Source: Myroides oncorhynchi
Lineage (GTDB): Bacteria; Bacteroidota; Bacteroidia; Flavobacteriales; Flavobacteriaceae
DNA: 64,000 nucleotides
Direction of reading: 5' to 3'
Assembly (NCBI RefSeq): GCF_020905415.1
Contig: NZ_JAJJMP010000001.1
Span: 124,001 to 188,000, forward strand
The position numbers and the translations under genes were made by a program. Positions 7,296-14,509 of this stretch are shown piece after piece. Below the pieces are notes generated by a model, which was given only the letters and a program-made list of their open reading frames with translations, was not told where the DNA came from and did no database searches. How positions within the stretch are numbered: the stretch's first letter is position 1; each line of letters opens with the position of its first letter.

Positions 7296-8249
7296 ATGAA
7301 TTGTGAATCAGCTAAACAAATTAGCCTAACAGACTTACTTAAAAAGTTAGGTCATACCCCAACCAAAATAATGAGAGTTGATTGGTGGTATCTCAGTCCA
7401 TTTAGAACTGAAAAAACAGCATCATTTAAAGTGAATATTGATAAAAACGTGTTTTATGACCATTCTGCTGGTTTTGGTGGAACAACACTTGATTTTGTGA
7501 TGAAGTACAATAATTGCGATATTAAATCAGCTTTAGAATTGCTCAAAAACGATTCTTTTTCTTTTCATCAGCCAATTATTGTGAGTTCTAACATTATTCA
7601 AGAACCAACATATACAATTCAAGCGATTAAGCCATTAACACATCCAAACTTGATACAATATATCACTGAGCGTAATCTTAGCCTTAAAATGGCTCAAACT
7701 TATTGTAAGGAAGTACACTATACTCTAAACAACAAATCATATTACGCTGTTGGTTTTCCCAATACCACCATAAATGGTTTCGAACTAAGAAACGTGTATA
7801 TAAAAATGTGTCTTGGAAAAAAGGCAGTAACCTACTTTGATAACAAAAGTAAACATATTGTCTTGTTTGAATCTTGGAGTGATTACATCAGCTTTTTAAC
7901 CCTTTATCCAAATGCAGAAAAGCAATATGATTATTTGATTCTTAATTCCGTATCAATGTTGAATAATACAATAATTAAAACACCAAATAATTATTTGTAC
8001 AAATGTACAAATGGGGAATTGTATAAATGTATCAATGTACAAATGGATAAAAGTATCAATAATACTTTGTACAAAGAATTAAAGTATGAAAGTATTATTT
8101 GTTGTTTCGACAATGATAAAGCTGGAGAAAGTGCCTTTCAAAAAGTAGCTCAGACCTATACAAACGTTGTTGATGGACGAAAACTGTACGAGAATCACAA
8201 AGATTTGAATGATTATTTACTAACTATTAACCGCAATGATTTGACGTGA
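7296..8249 (+). CDS. DNA primase-like protein with Toprim fold
   Basis: A 317-residue protein. I chose the ATG at 7296 (MNCESAKQIS), where family members start; an in-frame TTG at 7251 is also open. Residues about 28-47 (DWWYLSPFRTEKTASFKVN) and 53-62 (FYDHSAGFGG) match the CHC2-type zinc-ribbon region of bacterial primases, but the cysteines are missing. HIVLFESWSDYISFL and IICCFDNDKAGESAF are the Toprim acidic motifs (E, then D-x-D). Between them is a low-complexity insert with repeated LYKC/YKC units, encoded by tandem TACAAATG-like DNA repeats. It presumably primes the element's replication or the transferred strand. Confidence 0.78.
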   Translation: MNCESAKQISLTDLLKKLGHTPTKIMRVDWWYLSPFRTEKTASFKVNIDKNVFYDHSAGFGGTTLDFVMKYNNCDIKSALELLKNDSFSFHQPIIVSSNIIQEPTYTIQAIKPLTHPNLIQYITERNLSLKMAQTYCKEVHYTLNNKSYYAVGFPNTTINGFELRNVYIKMCLGKKAVTYFDNKSKHIVLFESWSDYISFLTLYPNAEKQYDYLILNSVSMLNNTIIKTPNNYLYKCTNGELYKCINVQMDKSINNTLYKELKYESIICCFDNDKAGESAFQKVAQTYTNVVDGRKLYENHKDLNDYLLTINRNDLT

Positions 8250-8264
8250 GAATTATCGAGATGT

Positions 8265-8304
8265 GTCTTTGTCCTTACAAATTGGAGATTTGACAGCCAA
8301 AGAC
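8265..8304. other. Candidate origin of transfer (oriT)
   Basis: Two nested inverted repeats lie just upstream of the mobilisation genes: GTCTTTG (8265-8271) with CAAAGAC (8298-8304), and CAAAT (8278-8282) with ATTTG (8288-8292) around TGGAG. Nested hairpins next to MobC/MobB genes are a normal oriT form. The nick site cannot be read from sequence alone. Confidence 0.5.
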
Positions 8305-8332
8305 CACTCGTTTTTCTCCCGAAGGTCGCAAA

Positions 8333-8644
8333 ATGGGTAAGACGATGAAAAAAACAAAGAAGATAGAATTTAGAGTTACCCTTACAGAAGCTCTAATCAT
8401 AAAAAACAAAGCAGAAAAAGTGGGTTGTAGCGTTTCAGAATACATCCGAAACACCGCACTTGAATATTCTTTAGCGTATAAATTAACTCCTGAAGAAATT
8501 GAAGTTTATAAATTACTGAACAAATACGCTGATAATTTTAGGCGAATAAGCAACCTTTTTAAGCTTGGTGATACAACAGGAGTTAAAGAACACACTATTG
8601 AAACAGCTAATCTAATTCGGACTCACTTACAAAAACTACTGTAA
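8333..8644 (+). CDS. MobC-like relaxosome accessory protein
   Basis: A 103-residue basic protein with an N-terminal ribbon-helix-helix (KKIEFRVTLTEALIIKNKAE, then CSVSEYIRNTAL, about residues 8-45) and a helical C-terminus. This is the pattern of MobC/MbpA accessory proteins that bind oriT and help the relaxase. A second ATG 12 bp downstream is also possible. The stop lies 2 bp before the relaxase gene, and the candidate oriT is immediately upstream, so the module is complete and compact. Confidence 0.8.
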   Translation: MGKTMKKTKKIEFRVTLTEALIIKNKAEKVGCSVSEYIRNTALEYSLAYKLTPEEIEVYKLLNKYADNFRRISNLFKLGDTTGVKEHTIETANLIRTHLQKLL

Positions 8645-8646
8645 TT

Positions 8647-9561
8647 ATGATAGCTAAAGCAAAATCTTGTGTTGGTGGCACAGCATTATTCAATTACGTA
8701 ATTGATGATAAAAAGGGATATGAGCTATTAAGAAACAATCTTTCGGGGGATACTCCGAAAGATATGTTTCAAACGATGCAGATACTACAAAATCAAAACA
8801 GCAGATGTAAAAACAACACAATATCGGCTGTTATATCTCCAACTATTGTAGATAGTCAAAAGATGAGCGATAGAGATTTACGAGCATTAGCCGTTGAGTT
8901 TTTACTTGGTTTACAAATCGATCCTACCAAAGCTCAATTCATTGCTTTTGTTCATACAGAAAAAGAGCATAAACATATTCATATCATCGCCAATCGCATA
9001 GATGAAAATGGCAAAGCTCTAAAAGATAATTACATTGGTTTTGAAGCTCAAAGAGTTGCTCACGAAATAGCACTTAAATACGGTTGGACGTCTATAAGAC
9101 AAGAAAACGAGAATAAGAAACAAAGAGCTAACAACACAAACTTAATAGCTAAAAACACTATCAAAACAGCTCATAGGGAAGTTTTAAGACAGGAACCAAA
9201 AGATTTACAACAATACATTCGATTAATGCTTGAAAAAGATATTGAGGTTAAACCAACTATTAATAAACAGGGGAATATTCAAGGATATCGCTTTATTCAT
9301 TTACCAACTAATACAAACCTAAAAGCAAGTGAAGTTGACCGAAATATGAAGTTGAATGATTTATTTAAAAATACAGCAAGCACAGAGTCAAAGAATGAAG
9401 TAGAAAAACTATTAACTAAGCAAGAAGCAATCGAACCACAAATGCAGAATTGGAAAACAGATGTGTCTGTTTTATTTAGTTTGTTATCTGCTTTTCAACT
9501 TAGTGGTAACGATGAAGATGATGAACAAAAAAAACGTAAACGAAGAGCACTAAAAAGATAA
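8647..9561 (+). CDS. MobB/MobP-type relaxase
   Basis: A 304-residue relaxase that nicks oriT and covalently leads the DNA strand into the recipient. Y17 (in ALFNYVID) is the likely catalytic tyrosine. The metal-binding histidine cluster is clear: FVHTEKEHKHIHIIANRI, with H103, H108, H110 and H112. GFEAQRVAHEIALKYGW (about 131-147) is also typical of Bacteroidetes MobB relaxases in the MOBP group. The C-terminus is basic (KKRKRRALKR). It is encoded between the MobC-like and MbpC-like genes with gaps of 2-3 bp, so the three form an operon. Confidence 0.88.
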   Translation: MIAKAKSCVGGTALFNYVIDDKKGYELLRNNLSGDTPKDMFQTMQILQNQNSRCKNNTISAVISPTIVDSQKMSDRDLRALAVEFLLGLQIDPTKAQFIAFVHTEKEHKHIHIIANRIDENGKALKDNYIGFEAQRVAHEIALKYGWTSIRQENENKKQRANNTNLIAKNTIKTAHREVLRQEPKDLQQYIRLMLEKDIEVKPTINKQGNIQGYRFIHLPTNTNLKASEVDRNMKLNDLFKNTASTESKNEVEKLLTKQEAIEPQMQNWKTDVSVLFSLLSAFQLSGNDEDDEQKKRKRRALKR

Positions 9562-9564
9562 ACA

Positions 9565-10053
9565 ATGGCAAAGAACCAACCTAAACTCACTGATATGACA
9601 GAACTATTACTTCAGCAAGTCATACAATTAGAACACACGATAAAACAAAGTAAAAAAACTCATTTAGATACCATCAAAGAATTAAGTAACATCAAAGTAA
9701 CAGTAAATGTTGCTGAACTTCGACAGATAGAAAAAGAACAAAGACAACGCTTACAGAATGACTTCGATCAATTTCATCGAGAGATAACAAAAAATAATGA
9801 GGAGCTTTTGAAGGTTCACAAGGCTGTTAGCTCAAAGAGGTTATTCTACTTGATTGTATTGAACATCTTTTTACTTTTAACAACAGGTTTTTCAATGTAT
9901 TTAGCTGTTAAGAATACTATTGAGAAATCGGAGTATGAGCGTTTAGAAAAAGAAAAGGGGCAATTAATAAATCAATTAGAAAATGTAAATCAGTTTTTTA
10001 ACAAAAATCCAAGGACAGCTAAATCTTTCAAAGAGTGGAGTCAAAAGCAATAA
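9565..10053 (+). CDS. MbpC-like mobilisation protein with coiled coil and membrane helix
   Basis: A 162-residue protein. Residues 10-90 are a charged, heptad-rich helix. A single transmembrane segment follows at about 94-115 (LFYLIVLNIFLLLTTGFSMY), then a second short coiled coil. Third genes of this form follow relaxase genes in Bacteroides mobilisable elements (MbpC). The role may be to tether the relaxosome to the membrane or coupling protein. It starts 3 bp after the relaxase stop. The assignment rests on position and architecture. Confidence 0.65.
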   Translation: MAKNQPKLTDMTELLLQQVIQLEHTIKQSKKTHLDTIKELSNIKVTVNVAELRQIEKEQRQRLQNDFDQFHREITKNNEELLKVHKAVSSKRLFYLIVLNIFLLLTTGFSMYLAVKNTIEKSEYERLEKEKGQLINQLENVNQFFNKNPRTAKSFKEWSQKQ

Positions 10054-10068
10054 TTGAAAAGTGTTTAT

Positions 10069-10130
10069 CAAAGTTATTTCCGTAAAATTTTTAGAGCTTT
10101 GAAGGCTCAAAATTTTATGGAATAACTTTG
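10069..10130. repeat. Long near-perfect hairpin between mobilisation genes and the cassette array
   Basis: The arms start CAAAGTTATT and end in the complementary AATAACTTTG. They pair over about 26 positions with a few bulges, closing on a small loop near GAGCTTTGAAGGCTC. No T run follows. The left arm contains TTTCCGTAAAAT, close to the TTTCGTAAAAT found twice at the other end of the array (20702 and 20730). It may be a terminator for the mob operon or a boundary recombination site. Confidence 0.55.
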
Positions 10131-10162
10131 TTGGAATAGGTTCACAATATTTTAAAAGATTT

Positions 10163-10297
10163 ACTAACGACGTGCCGCGTATTGGCGATGGGCGGGATTT
10201 TTAGCACTGAACTTTAATCGAAGAACAGAAATTGAATTTTGCACTTCCGTTGATACGAAGCCGTTCAGCCCGCCTATTGCCAATACGATGTTGTACG
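10163..10297. repeat. attC-like unit R1
   Basis: Starts at AAC (10166-10168) and ends at GTT (10290-10292). The stem CGTATTGGCGATGGGCGGG pairs with CCCGCCTATTGCCAATACG (17 of 19 matches). The interior has CGAAGAAC and ACGAAGCC. On the minus strand it begins directly at the aadS stop codon, as an attC site follows its cassette gene. It is the last unit of the array, next to the mobilisation genes. Confidence 0.7.
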
Positions 10298-10303
10298 ACG
10301 TAG

Positions 10304-11167
10304 TTATGTTTTGGGTTTTAGTCCAGCTAAATATTTTCGTATGTCATTTTCTAATTTATCCGGGTATTTGTACTCTAATTTTTTTGACAATTCAGTTCCT
10401 ATTTCTGAAACTAAATCAGTCATTGAAAATAGAGCAGTCCAATTTTCCTTTATATTGCTCCCTGAAAATGTTTGTTCTGTTTTAGCCCACATTTCCTGGT
10501 TAAGATACTTTTTGAAAAGTCGTCCATATTTATTGGTCGTTATGTTCCAATTGTGTTCACTTGCAATGTGCCATTCAATTAAAGGAATTAAATATTCTGT
10601 GCGAATAACGGTTTCCGACATAAATTTCGCATAGAATATTTCATCTCTCACAAGACACTTTGCCACGTAAGTTGTGTCCCACCAAAAATCGTTTATTAGA
10701 TTTTGAAACTCTTTTTCAGACGGTTTTTTGATAATGGAAATTTGATAAGTTGGTTTCAGCATTTGCTTTGTAATACCATCTTTATCAATTAAAATTTTAT
10801 AACCAATATCCCAATCTTCTGGTAATTCTTTCTCTTGCGTTTCCTTTATAAATTTTGATTTGCTGTAAAGTTTAAAATCTACTTTCACACCGTCTTCATA
10901 AAGTAGCATTTTCATTGCGTGTTTATGGTTAAAACAACTTTCGTCTTCTTCAATCATAGCAATTGGATTTCCGAATTTAAGCGTCCAGCTTTTGTCTGAA
11001 ATGTAATTTGTATTATCCTCAAAAACAAATTCAATGTCTAAATCACTAAATTCGTCAACAAGTGCTAAAGGATTTACAAGTGAACTTGTCAGAAGAAGAA
11101 CTCTTACATCTTCGTTTTTCTCCGACCATTCTATAATTGTTCTTAACTTTTCTTCTCTGACTTTCAT
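10304..11167 (-). CDS. aadS: Aminoglycoside 6-adenylyltransferase, streptomycin resistance
   Basis: A 287-residue ANT(6)-family enzyme that adenylylates streptomycin in the cytoplasm. I chose the ATG at 11167 (MKVREEKLRTIIEWSEKNED), which matches my memory of AadS from Bacteroides transposons; the longer reading would enter unit R2. The nucleotidyltransferase motif is intact: TSS (27-29) and SDLDIEF (41-47) with D42, D44 and E46 for metal binding. Length and sequence agree with AadS throughout. Its stop codon touches unit R1 and its start lies about 27 bp from R2, so it is a tight single-gene cassette. Adjacent genes are on the same strand. Confidence 0.92.
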   Translation of the reverse strand: MKVREEKLRTIIEWSEKNEDVRVLLLTSSLVNPLALVDEFSDLDIEFVFEDNTNYISDKSWTLKFGNPIAMIEEDESCFNHKHAMKMLLYEDGVKVDFKLYSKSKFIKETQEKELPEDWDIGYKILIDKDGITKQMLKPTYQISIIKKPSEKEFQNLINDFWWDTTYVAKCLVRDEIFYAKFMSETVIRTEYLIPLIEWHIASEHNWNITTNKYGRLFKKYLNQEMWAKTEQTFSGSNIKENWTALFSMTDLVSEIGTELSKKLEYKYPDKLENDIRKYLAGLKPKT

Positions 11168-11193
11168 TTTGTTTGGTTCGGTTTTACTATGTC

Positions 11194-11326
11194 GTACAAC
11201 GGTCAAGTATAAGCGTAGTGCGGGATTTCGGAGCAATTCACTGTCCGCCCACCACAAAGTTTCTTAGGAGCAAAAATGCTCAAATTTAGCAGTTCAGCCC
11301 GCATTACGCTTATACAATGTTGGCGG
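11194..11326. repeat. attC-like unit R2
   Basis: Starts at AAC (11198-11200) and ends at GTT (11319-11321). The stem TATAAGCGTAGTGCGGG pairs with CCCGCATTACGCTTATA with one mismatch in 17. The left spacer between AAC and stem is longer than the right one. The interior contains a small extra hairpin (GAGCAAAAATGCTC). It lies between aadS and the lnu-family gene. Confidence 0.7.
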
Positions 11327-11335
11327 TAGTTTTTT

Positions 11336-12106
11336 TTATTCAATTCTCCTTAATACCCCCTTTAATTTTGCTTCAACTCCAAGATTATCAAAAAGTTTTT
11401 CAGTCAATGTTAATGTCTTCTTGAAAGCTGTTTTAATATCTGTCGGATCTAATTCTGATGTTGTCTCCTGAAATAACGAATACCAATCTGGGTCTATGTC
11501 TTTTTCCAAGCTTTTTGTTGGACTTTCCCAATGTTTGGTTTGGTATGTTTCAATTCTTATTAACCAAAGTAAATATTTTTGAACATTTGATAAGCTTTGG
11601 TAAGCGTGAGCAAATTCCTGTCGTTTAATTAAGTTGCTTGTTGTAAGTAAAACATTCAACAATGATTGGCTCAACCACAGGATATTTTCATTTGTTGTTC
11701 GATCAGGTACTTTAGTTTTTATTTCTTTGAGCGTGTTAGTCAATAAATCTTCTTTATCTACTAAAATCATCTTGTCAAAGTCGCTAAACTCTACCAAACC
11801 GTCCCACGATTTGATAACTTCCATTTGGTCGTTTGTCAAAAAATGAAACTCCCCCCTTATCATATTTTCAAAAATGGCAACTTCACTTCCATACTCGTTG
11901 GTAAAATATAATGCCAAAGGATGAATTTGGCTTACCCAATTTTCAGCGGAAAAATTTTCTTTATCCTTCAAGAAGATGTAGAATTCAATATCTGAATATT
12001 TGTCCCCTTCATTTTTGGTAAATGACCCGTACATAAATACGGCAGAAATATTTTTATCATTTTGAGCTATTGACTTTGTTTTGTCAATCATTTGTAACTG
12101 TGTCAT
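11336..12106 (-). CDS. Lincosamide nucleotidyltransferase, Lnu(B/F/G/H) group
   Basis: A 256-residue enzyme expected to adenylylate lincosamides such as lincomycin. MYGSFTKNEGDKYSDIEFY (25-43) is the nucleotidyltransferase motif, with G27-S28 and the acidic pair D39/E41. The region ALYFTNEYGSEVAIFENMIRG follows the same order as in Lnu(B) and Lnu(F), and the C-terminal half is the helical substrate domain. From memory, Lnu(H) of Riemerella anatipestifer is of similar size and from a related host, but I cannot settle the allele. It ends 10 bp from unit R2 and is a single-gene cassette. The family is firm; whether it is a known variant is open. Confidence 0.8.
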   Translation of the reverse strand: MTQLQMIDKTKSIAQNDKNISAVFMYGSFTKNEGDKYSDIEFYIFLKDKENFSAENWVSQIHPLALYFTNEYGSEVAIFENMIRGEFHFLTNDQMEVIKSWDGLVEFSDFDKMILVDKEDLLTNTLKEIKTKVPDRTTNENILWLSQSLLNVLLTTSNLIKRQEFAHAYQSLSNVQKYLLWLIRIETYQTKHWESPTKSLEKDIDPDWYSLFQETTSELDPTDIKTAFKKTLTLTEKLFDNLGVEAKLKGVLRRIE

Positions 12107-12411
12107 TTTCTAATTTTTTAATATTAACAATCGCCCTTTCTACTTTGCGTATTAAAGGATATTTCAATTCTTATTCTATCTTACAGTTACTTATAGCTTC
12201 ATTTTCTTGAATGTTTTTCGTTGTTAATTGTTTCTTCAAATTACCGCCAACGGTTCGGGGCTTTGCGAGGGAGCGGATTTTATGCACAAACGCTCAATCG
12301 AAGAACCGAACTACAAATTTAGCAAAAAGTTTCATACGAAGCACTTAACCCGCTCTCTTGCAAAACCCTTGTTACCTGCTGGCTGTGTTTTTAGGTTTGT
12401 ATATTGCTATT
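12107..12411. other. Intergenic stretch before R3
   Basis: No gene is visible. The left 135 bp are plain AT-rich DNA upstream of the lnu-family gene and probably hold its promoter, though I see no clear TANNTTTG on the minus strand. The rest is unit R3 and the short 3' flank of the kinase gene. Confidence 0.5.
12244..12379. repeat. attC-like unit R3
   Basis: Starts at AAC (12249-12251) and ends at GTT (12371-12373). The stem GGGCTTTGCGAGGGAGCGG pairs with CCGCTCTCTTGCAAAACCC with three mismatches. The interior shows CGAAGAAC and ACGAAGCACTTAACCCG, as in the other units. It lies between the lnu-family gene and the kinase gene. Confidence 0.7.
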
Positions 12412-13359
12412 TTAGCCTGTTATCGTATCAACTTCTTTTTTCAGGTAGTTTAAATTGATTTTGTATTCTTCTTGATTAAGTTCGTCAAATTGTAATTGTT
12501 CTATGAATTCAAAAATATCCTGAAGTTTTCGGCTTATTTGATAATACCGTAAAACAGTATCGTTTATTTGATAATCGGGATTGAGTTCACAATATTTTTT
12601 CATGAACGAATTGAAATAAGGTTGTTGATAAATGCTAAAAATATCAGCTTCGGGTGGTGCAAATTTTATTCCTTCCCAATCTAAAAGATATAAGTGCTGT
12701 TTATTTGTAATAATATTCCAATGATGAATGTCTGTATGGCATAAACAGAATTTCAAATGCTGTTCTTTTAATACTTTAGACAAGTTGTTCCATTCGTTGA
12801 TTTGACTTTTGATAGTTGAAATATTAGGTTTCAATACCTCTTTGATGTCAACTTTTAAGTGGTCAAAGTTTTTCTCTATCCATTCACTTAATGTGGAAAT
12901 GAACGGAAGATGGAATGTTTCAGAAATCTGCTTGATGTCAAAAGGAAAATCTTCTAAATTATGTAATTGAGCAACAGTTTCGGCTAATTGTATTACTTGT
13001 TCTTCTGTTAAATTTTGTTCTCCAACCGTTTCTCCATCAATGTAATCAAACAAAATGCACACATAATTTTCATCCTCACACTTAAAATTTTCAGATTGCG
13101 TTTTAATCAATCGAATTATTTTTCCTTTAAGTGAAGTTTGGTCATCAAGCCAGTCCGCAATTGGAAGATAAATATCTATGTGTTTCGTTAAATAAGATGT
13201 TGATTTTCTACTTTTCTCATAAACTTTCAAAAAGTAAAAATGTCCGTTTTTGTCTTCTATTTTGTAAGCCAAAGACGCCCAACCACCTTGCTGTTTAGAA
13301 ATTATGTTTGTTTTGACAAGATATTTTTCTTGCAATATTTTTATCAATGTTTCAATCAT
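12412..13359 (-). CDS. Aminoglycoside/choline kinase-fold phosphotransferase, probable APH
   Basis: A 315-residue APH-fold protein. K45 in FYFLKVYE is the likely ATP-binding lysine. CLCHTDIHHWN (205-215) holds the catalytic D210 and metal ligand N215, and LYLLDWEG (223-230) gives the second metal aspartate D227. The order and spacing resemble spectinomycin phosphotransferases of the APH(9) group, but sequence likeness is only moderate as far as I can judge. Its place as a single-gene cassette among resistance genes argues for an antibiotic substrate. The substrate is not established and a different small alcohol is possible. Confidence 0.72.
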   Translation of the reverse strand: MIETLIKILQEKYLVKTNIISKQQGGWASLAYKIEDKNGHFYFLKVYEKSRKSTSYLTKHIDIYLPIADWLDDQTSLKGKIIRLIKTQSENFKCEDENYVCILFDYIDGETVGEQNLTEEQVIQLAETVAQLHNLEDFPFDIKQISETFHLPFISTLSEWIEKNFDHLKVDIKEVLKPNISTIKSQINEWNNLSKVLKEQHLKFCLCHTDIHHWNIITNKQHLYLLDWEGIKFAPPEADIFSIYQQPYFNSFMKKYCELNPDYQINDTVLRYYQISRKLQDIFEFIEQLQFDELNQEEYKINLNYLKKEVDTITG

Positions 13360-13393
13360 CTTTTATTTTGTGCAGTTTTTGTTTTCGGCTTGC

Positions 13394-13526
13394 CGGTAAC
13401 GTTATGTATATGAGCTGTGGCGTGTCTCGGCACGAACCTCTCCAAATATAAACTAACTTTGGCAAACCGCAGGATTTTCCAAATAGGCACAGAACGAGCC
13501 ATAGCTTATATACGGTGTTGTGCGTT
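13394..13526. repeat. attC-like unit R4
   Basis: Starts at AAC (13398-13400) and ends at GTT (13517-13519). The stem GTATATGAGCTGTGGC pairs with GCCATAGCTTATATAC with two mismatches. Its interior differs most from the other units (CGGCACGAACC, then GGCACAGAACGAGCC). It lies between the kinase gene and the pentapeptide-repeat gene. Confidence 0.65.
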
Positions 13527-13545
13527 CGTAATTATTTTTTTTTGT

Positions 13546-14124
13546 TCAAGAAATAATCAATTGATATTTATATAGCAATCCTTCTAGTTGAAATGCAGAA
13601 AATTTTGCTTTTTTAAGTTTGTTAAATTCAGGGTCAATAGCGAAGTTTTTTGCATTTCTAAAGTCCGCCTTTTCAAGTATAGTATTTAAAAACCTCGTTC
13701 CTGTAAGGTCTGTGTCATTAAAAACTGCTGAAGATAAATCCGATTCAGTAAAATCTGCTTCTTTAAGAGAACATTTTACAAAGTGCGTATTCTTTAACTT
13801 TGTCCCAAAAAATGTACAATAATCCATAATACAATTCTCAAATCTGAAAGAAAATGCAAAATTGTTGCATCTTGTAAAATCAATTCCAAGAATTTTGCTT
13901 CCTATAAAGCTTGCGTTTCTAAAACCCGTTCCTTCTATTTCTGTCATTGAAAAGTTACAGTCCTGAAAAGTGCATTCTTCAAAACTATTTCCTCTCAAGT
14001 CACTTTTTACGAAAATGCACGATATAAACTTACATTTAAAAAATTCTCTATTTCTTAATGTTTTTCCAGAATAATCAACATTTTTAAATTCTTTGTTCTC
14101 GTGAGTTATTATTTCATTTGTCAT
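13546..14124 (-). CDS. Pentapeptide-repeat protein
   Basis: A 192-residue protein made of pentapeptide repeats (A/S-D/F/x-L/F-x-x) from about residue 12 to 155, for example CKFISCIFVKSDLRGNSFEE. It would form a right-handed beta helix. The C-terminal tail (DPEFNKLKKAKFSAFQLEGLL) is typical of chromosomal Bacteroidetes members. Qnr proteins share this fold and protect DNA gyrase from quinolones, but they are longer (about 214-218 residues) and I do not see their characteristic loops, so I do not call it qnr. Placement as a single-gene cassette among resistance genes makes a quinolone-protection role worth testing. Function not established. Confidence 0.75.
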   Translation of the reverse strand: MTNEIITHENKEFKNVDYSGKTLRNREFFKCKFISCIFVKSDLRGNSFEECTFQDCNFSMTEIEGTGFRNASFIGSKILGIDFTRCNNFAFSFRFENCIMDYCTFFGTKLKNTHFVKCSLKEADFTESDLSSAVFNDTDLTGTRFLNTILEKADFRNAKNFAIDPEFNKLKKAKFSAFQLEGLLYKYQLIIS

Positions 14125-14162
14125 TTTTATATTTTTCTAATTTTGAGTGAGTTTTTCTATGA

Positions 14163-14358
14163 CGCACAACGGGAAACGCATTGGCGAAGTGGCGGATAAA
14201 TTGGACAAAAAGTTCAATTTAGCGAGAACGTAGCCGATGTGTTTCCACAGAGCTAACTTACAAATAAAAAGCGAATGTGGAACACATTCGGCGGAATAAA
14301 ATGCAGAAACTTTCAATTTAGCACTTAACCTGCCATTTTGCCAATGCGATGTTATGTG
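14163..14358. repeat. attC-like unit R5, long form with nested hairpin
   Basis: Starts at AAC (14168-14170) and ends at GTT (14351-14353). The outer stem CGCATTGGCGAAGTGGCGG pairs with CCTGCCATTTTGCCAATGCG. Inside it is a second near-perfect inverted repeat, GCCGATGTGTTTCCACA with TGTGGAACACATTCGGC, absent from the shorter units. R5 and R7 are close copies in direct orientation and flank ere(D)-erm(F). Confidence 0.72.
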
Positions 14359-14371
14359 AAGGAATTTTTAG

Positions 14372-14379
14372 TATCTTTG
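14372..14379 (+). promoter_or_regulatory. Probable -7 promoter box for ere(D)
   Basis: TATCTTTG matches the Bacteroidetes -7 consensus TANNTTTG and lies 22 bp upstream of the leader ORF. No clear TTG -33 box is seen at 17-23 bp upstream. The promoter begins directly after unit R5, so the gene carries its own promoter. Confidence 0.45.
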
Positions 14380-14400
14380 TATTCAAATAATTCACATTTT

Positions 14401-14424
14401 ATGTATTTCAGCAAGCCTTGGTAA
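14401..14424 (+). CDS. Candidate leader peptide of ere(D)
   Basis: ATG TAT TTC AGC AAG CCT TGG TAA encodes MYFSKPW. It is followed directly by a hairpin region: AATTAAAAATTAA (14423-14435) pairs with TTAATTTTTAATT (14482-14494), and the inner AATCGTCT (14448-14455) with AGACGGTT (14461-14468). The right arm of the outer stem ends 15 bp before the ere(D) start. This is the layout of translational attenuation seen upstream of macrolide-inducible erm genes. That it works so here is inferred. Confidence 0.45.
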   Translation: MYFSKPW

Positions 14425-14494
14425 TTAAAAATTAAAGTAAATTATTAAATCGTCTTTTTGAGACGGTTGCTATTTGGTACGTTAATTTTTAATT
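14423..14494 (+). promoter_or_regulatory. Leader hairpin upstream of ere(D), possible attenuator
   Basis: An outer 13-bp perfect inverted repeat (14423-14435 with 14482-14494) encloses an inner 8-bp stem with one G-U pair (14448-14455 with 14461-14468). The left outer arm overlaps the leader stop codon, so a ribosome stalled there would disrupt the outer stem and free the ere(D) start region. Confidence 0.5.
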
Positions 14495-14509
14495 TAAAAT
14501 AAGGTAATA

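Noticed and set aside
13546..14124. Calling the pentapeptide-repeat gene a qnr gene
   Set aside because: At 192 residues it is shorter than Qnr, and the C-terminal tail is that of general Bacteroidetes pentapeptide proteins. Fold alone is not enough.
14401..14424. The leader ORF as chance
   Set aside because: Kept as a candidate: a seven-codon ORF can occur by chance, but the perfect stem starting at its stop codon and ending before ere(D) makes the combination worth reporting at moderate confidence.
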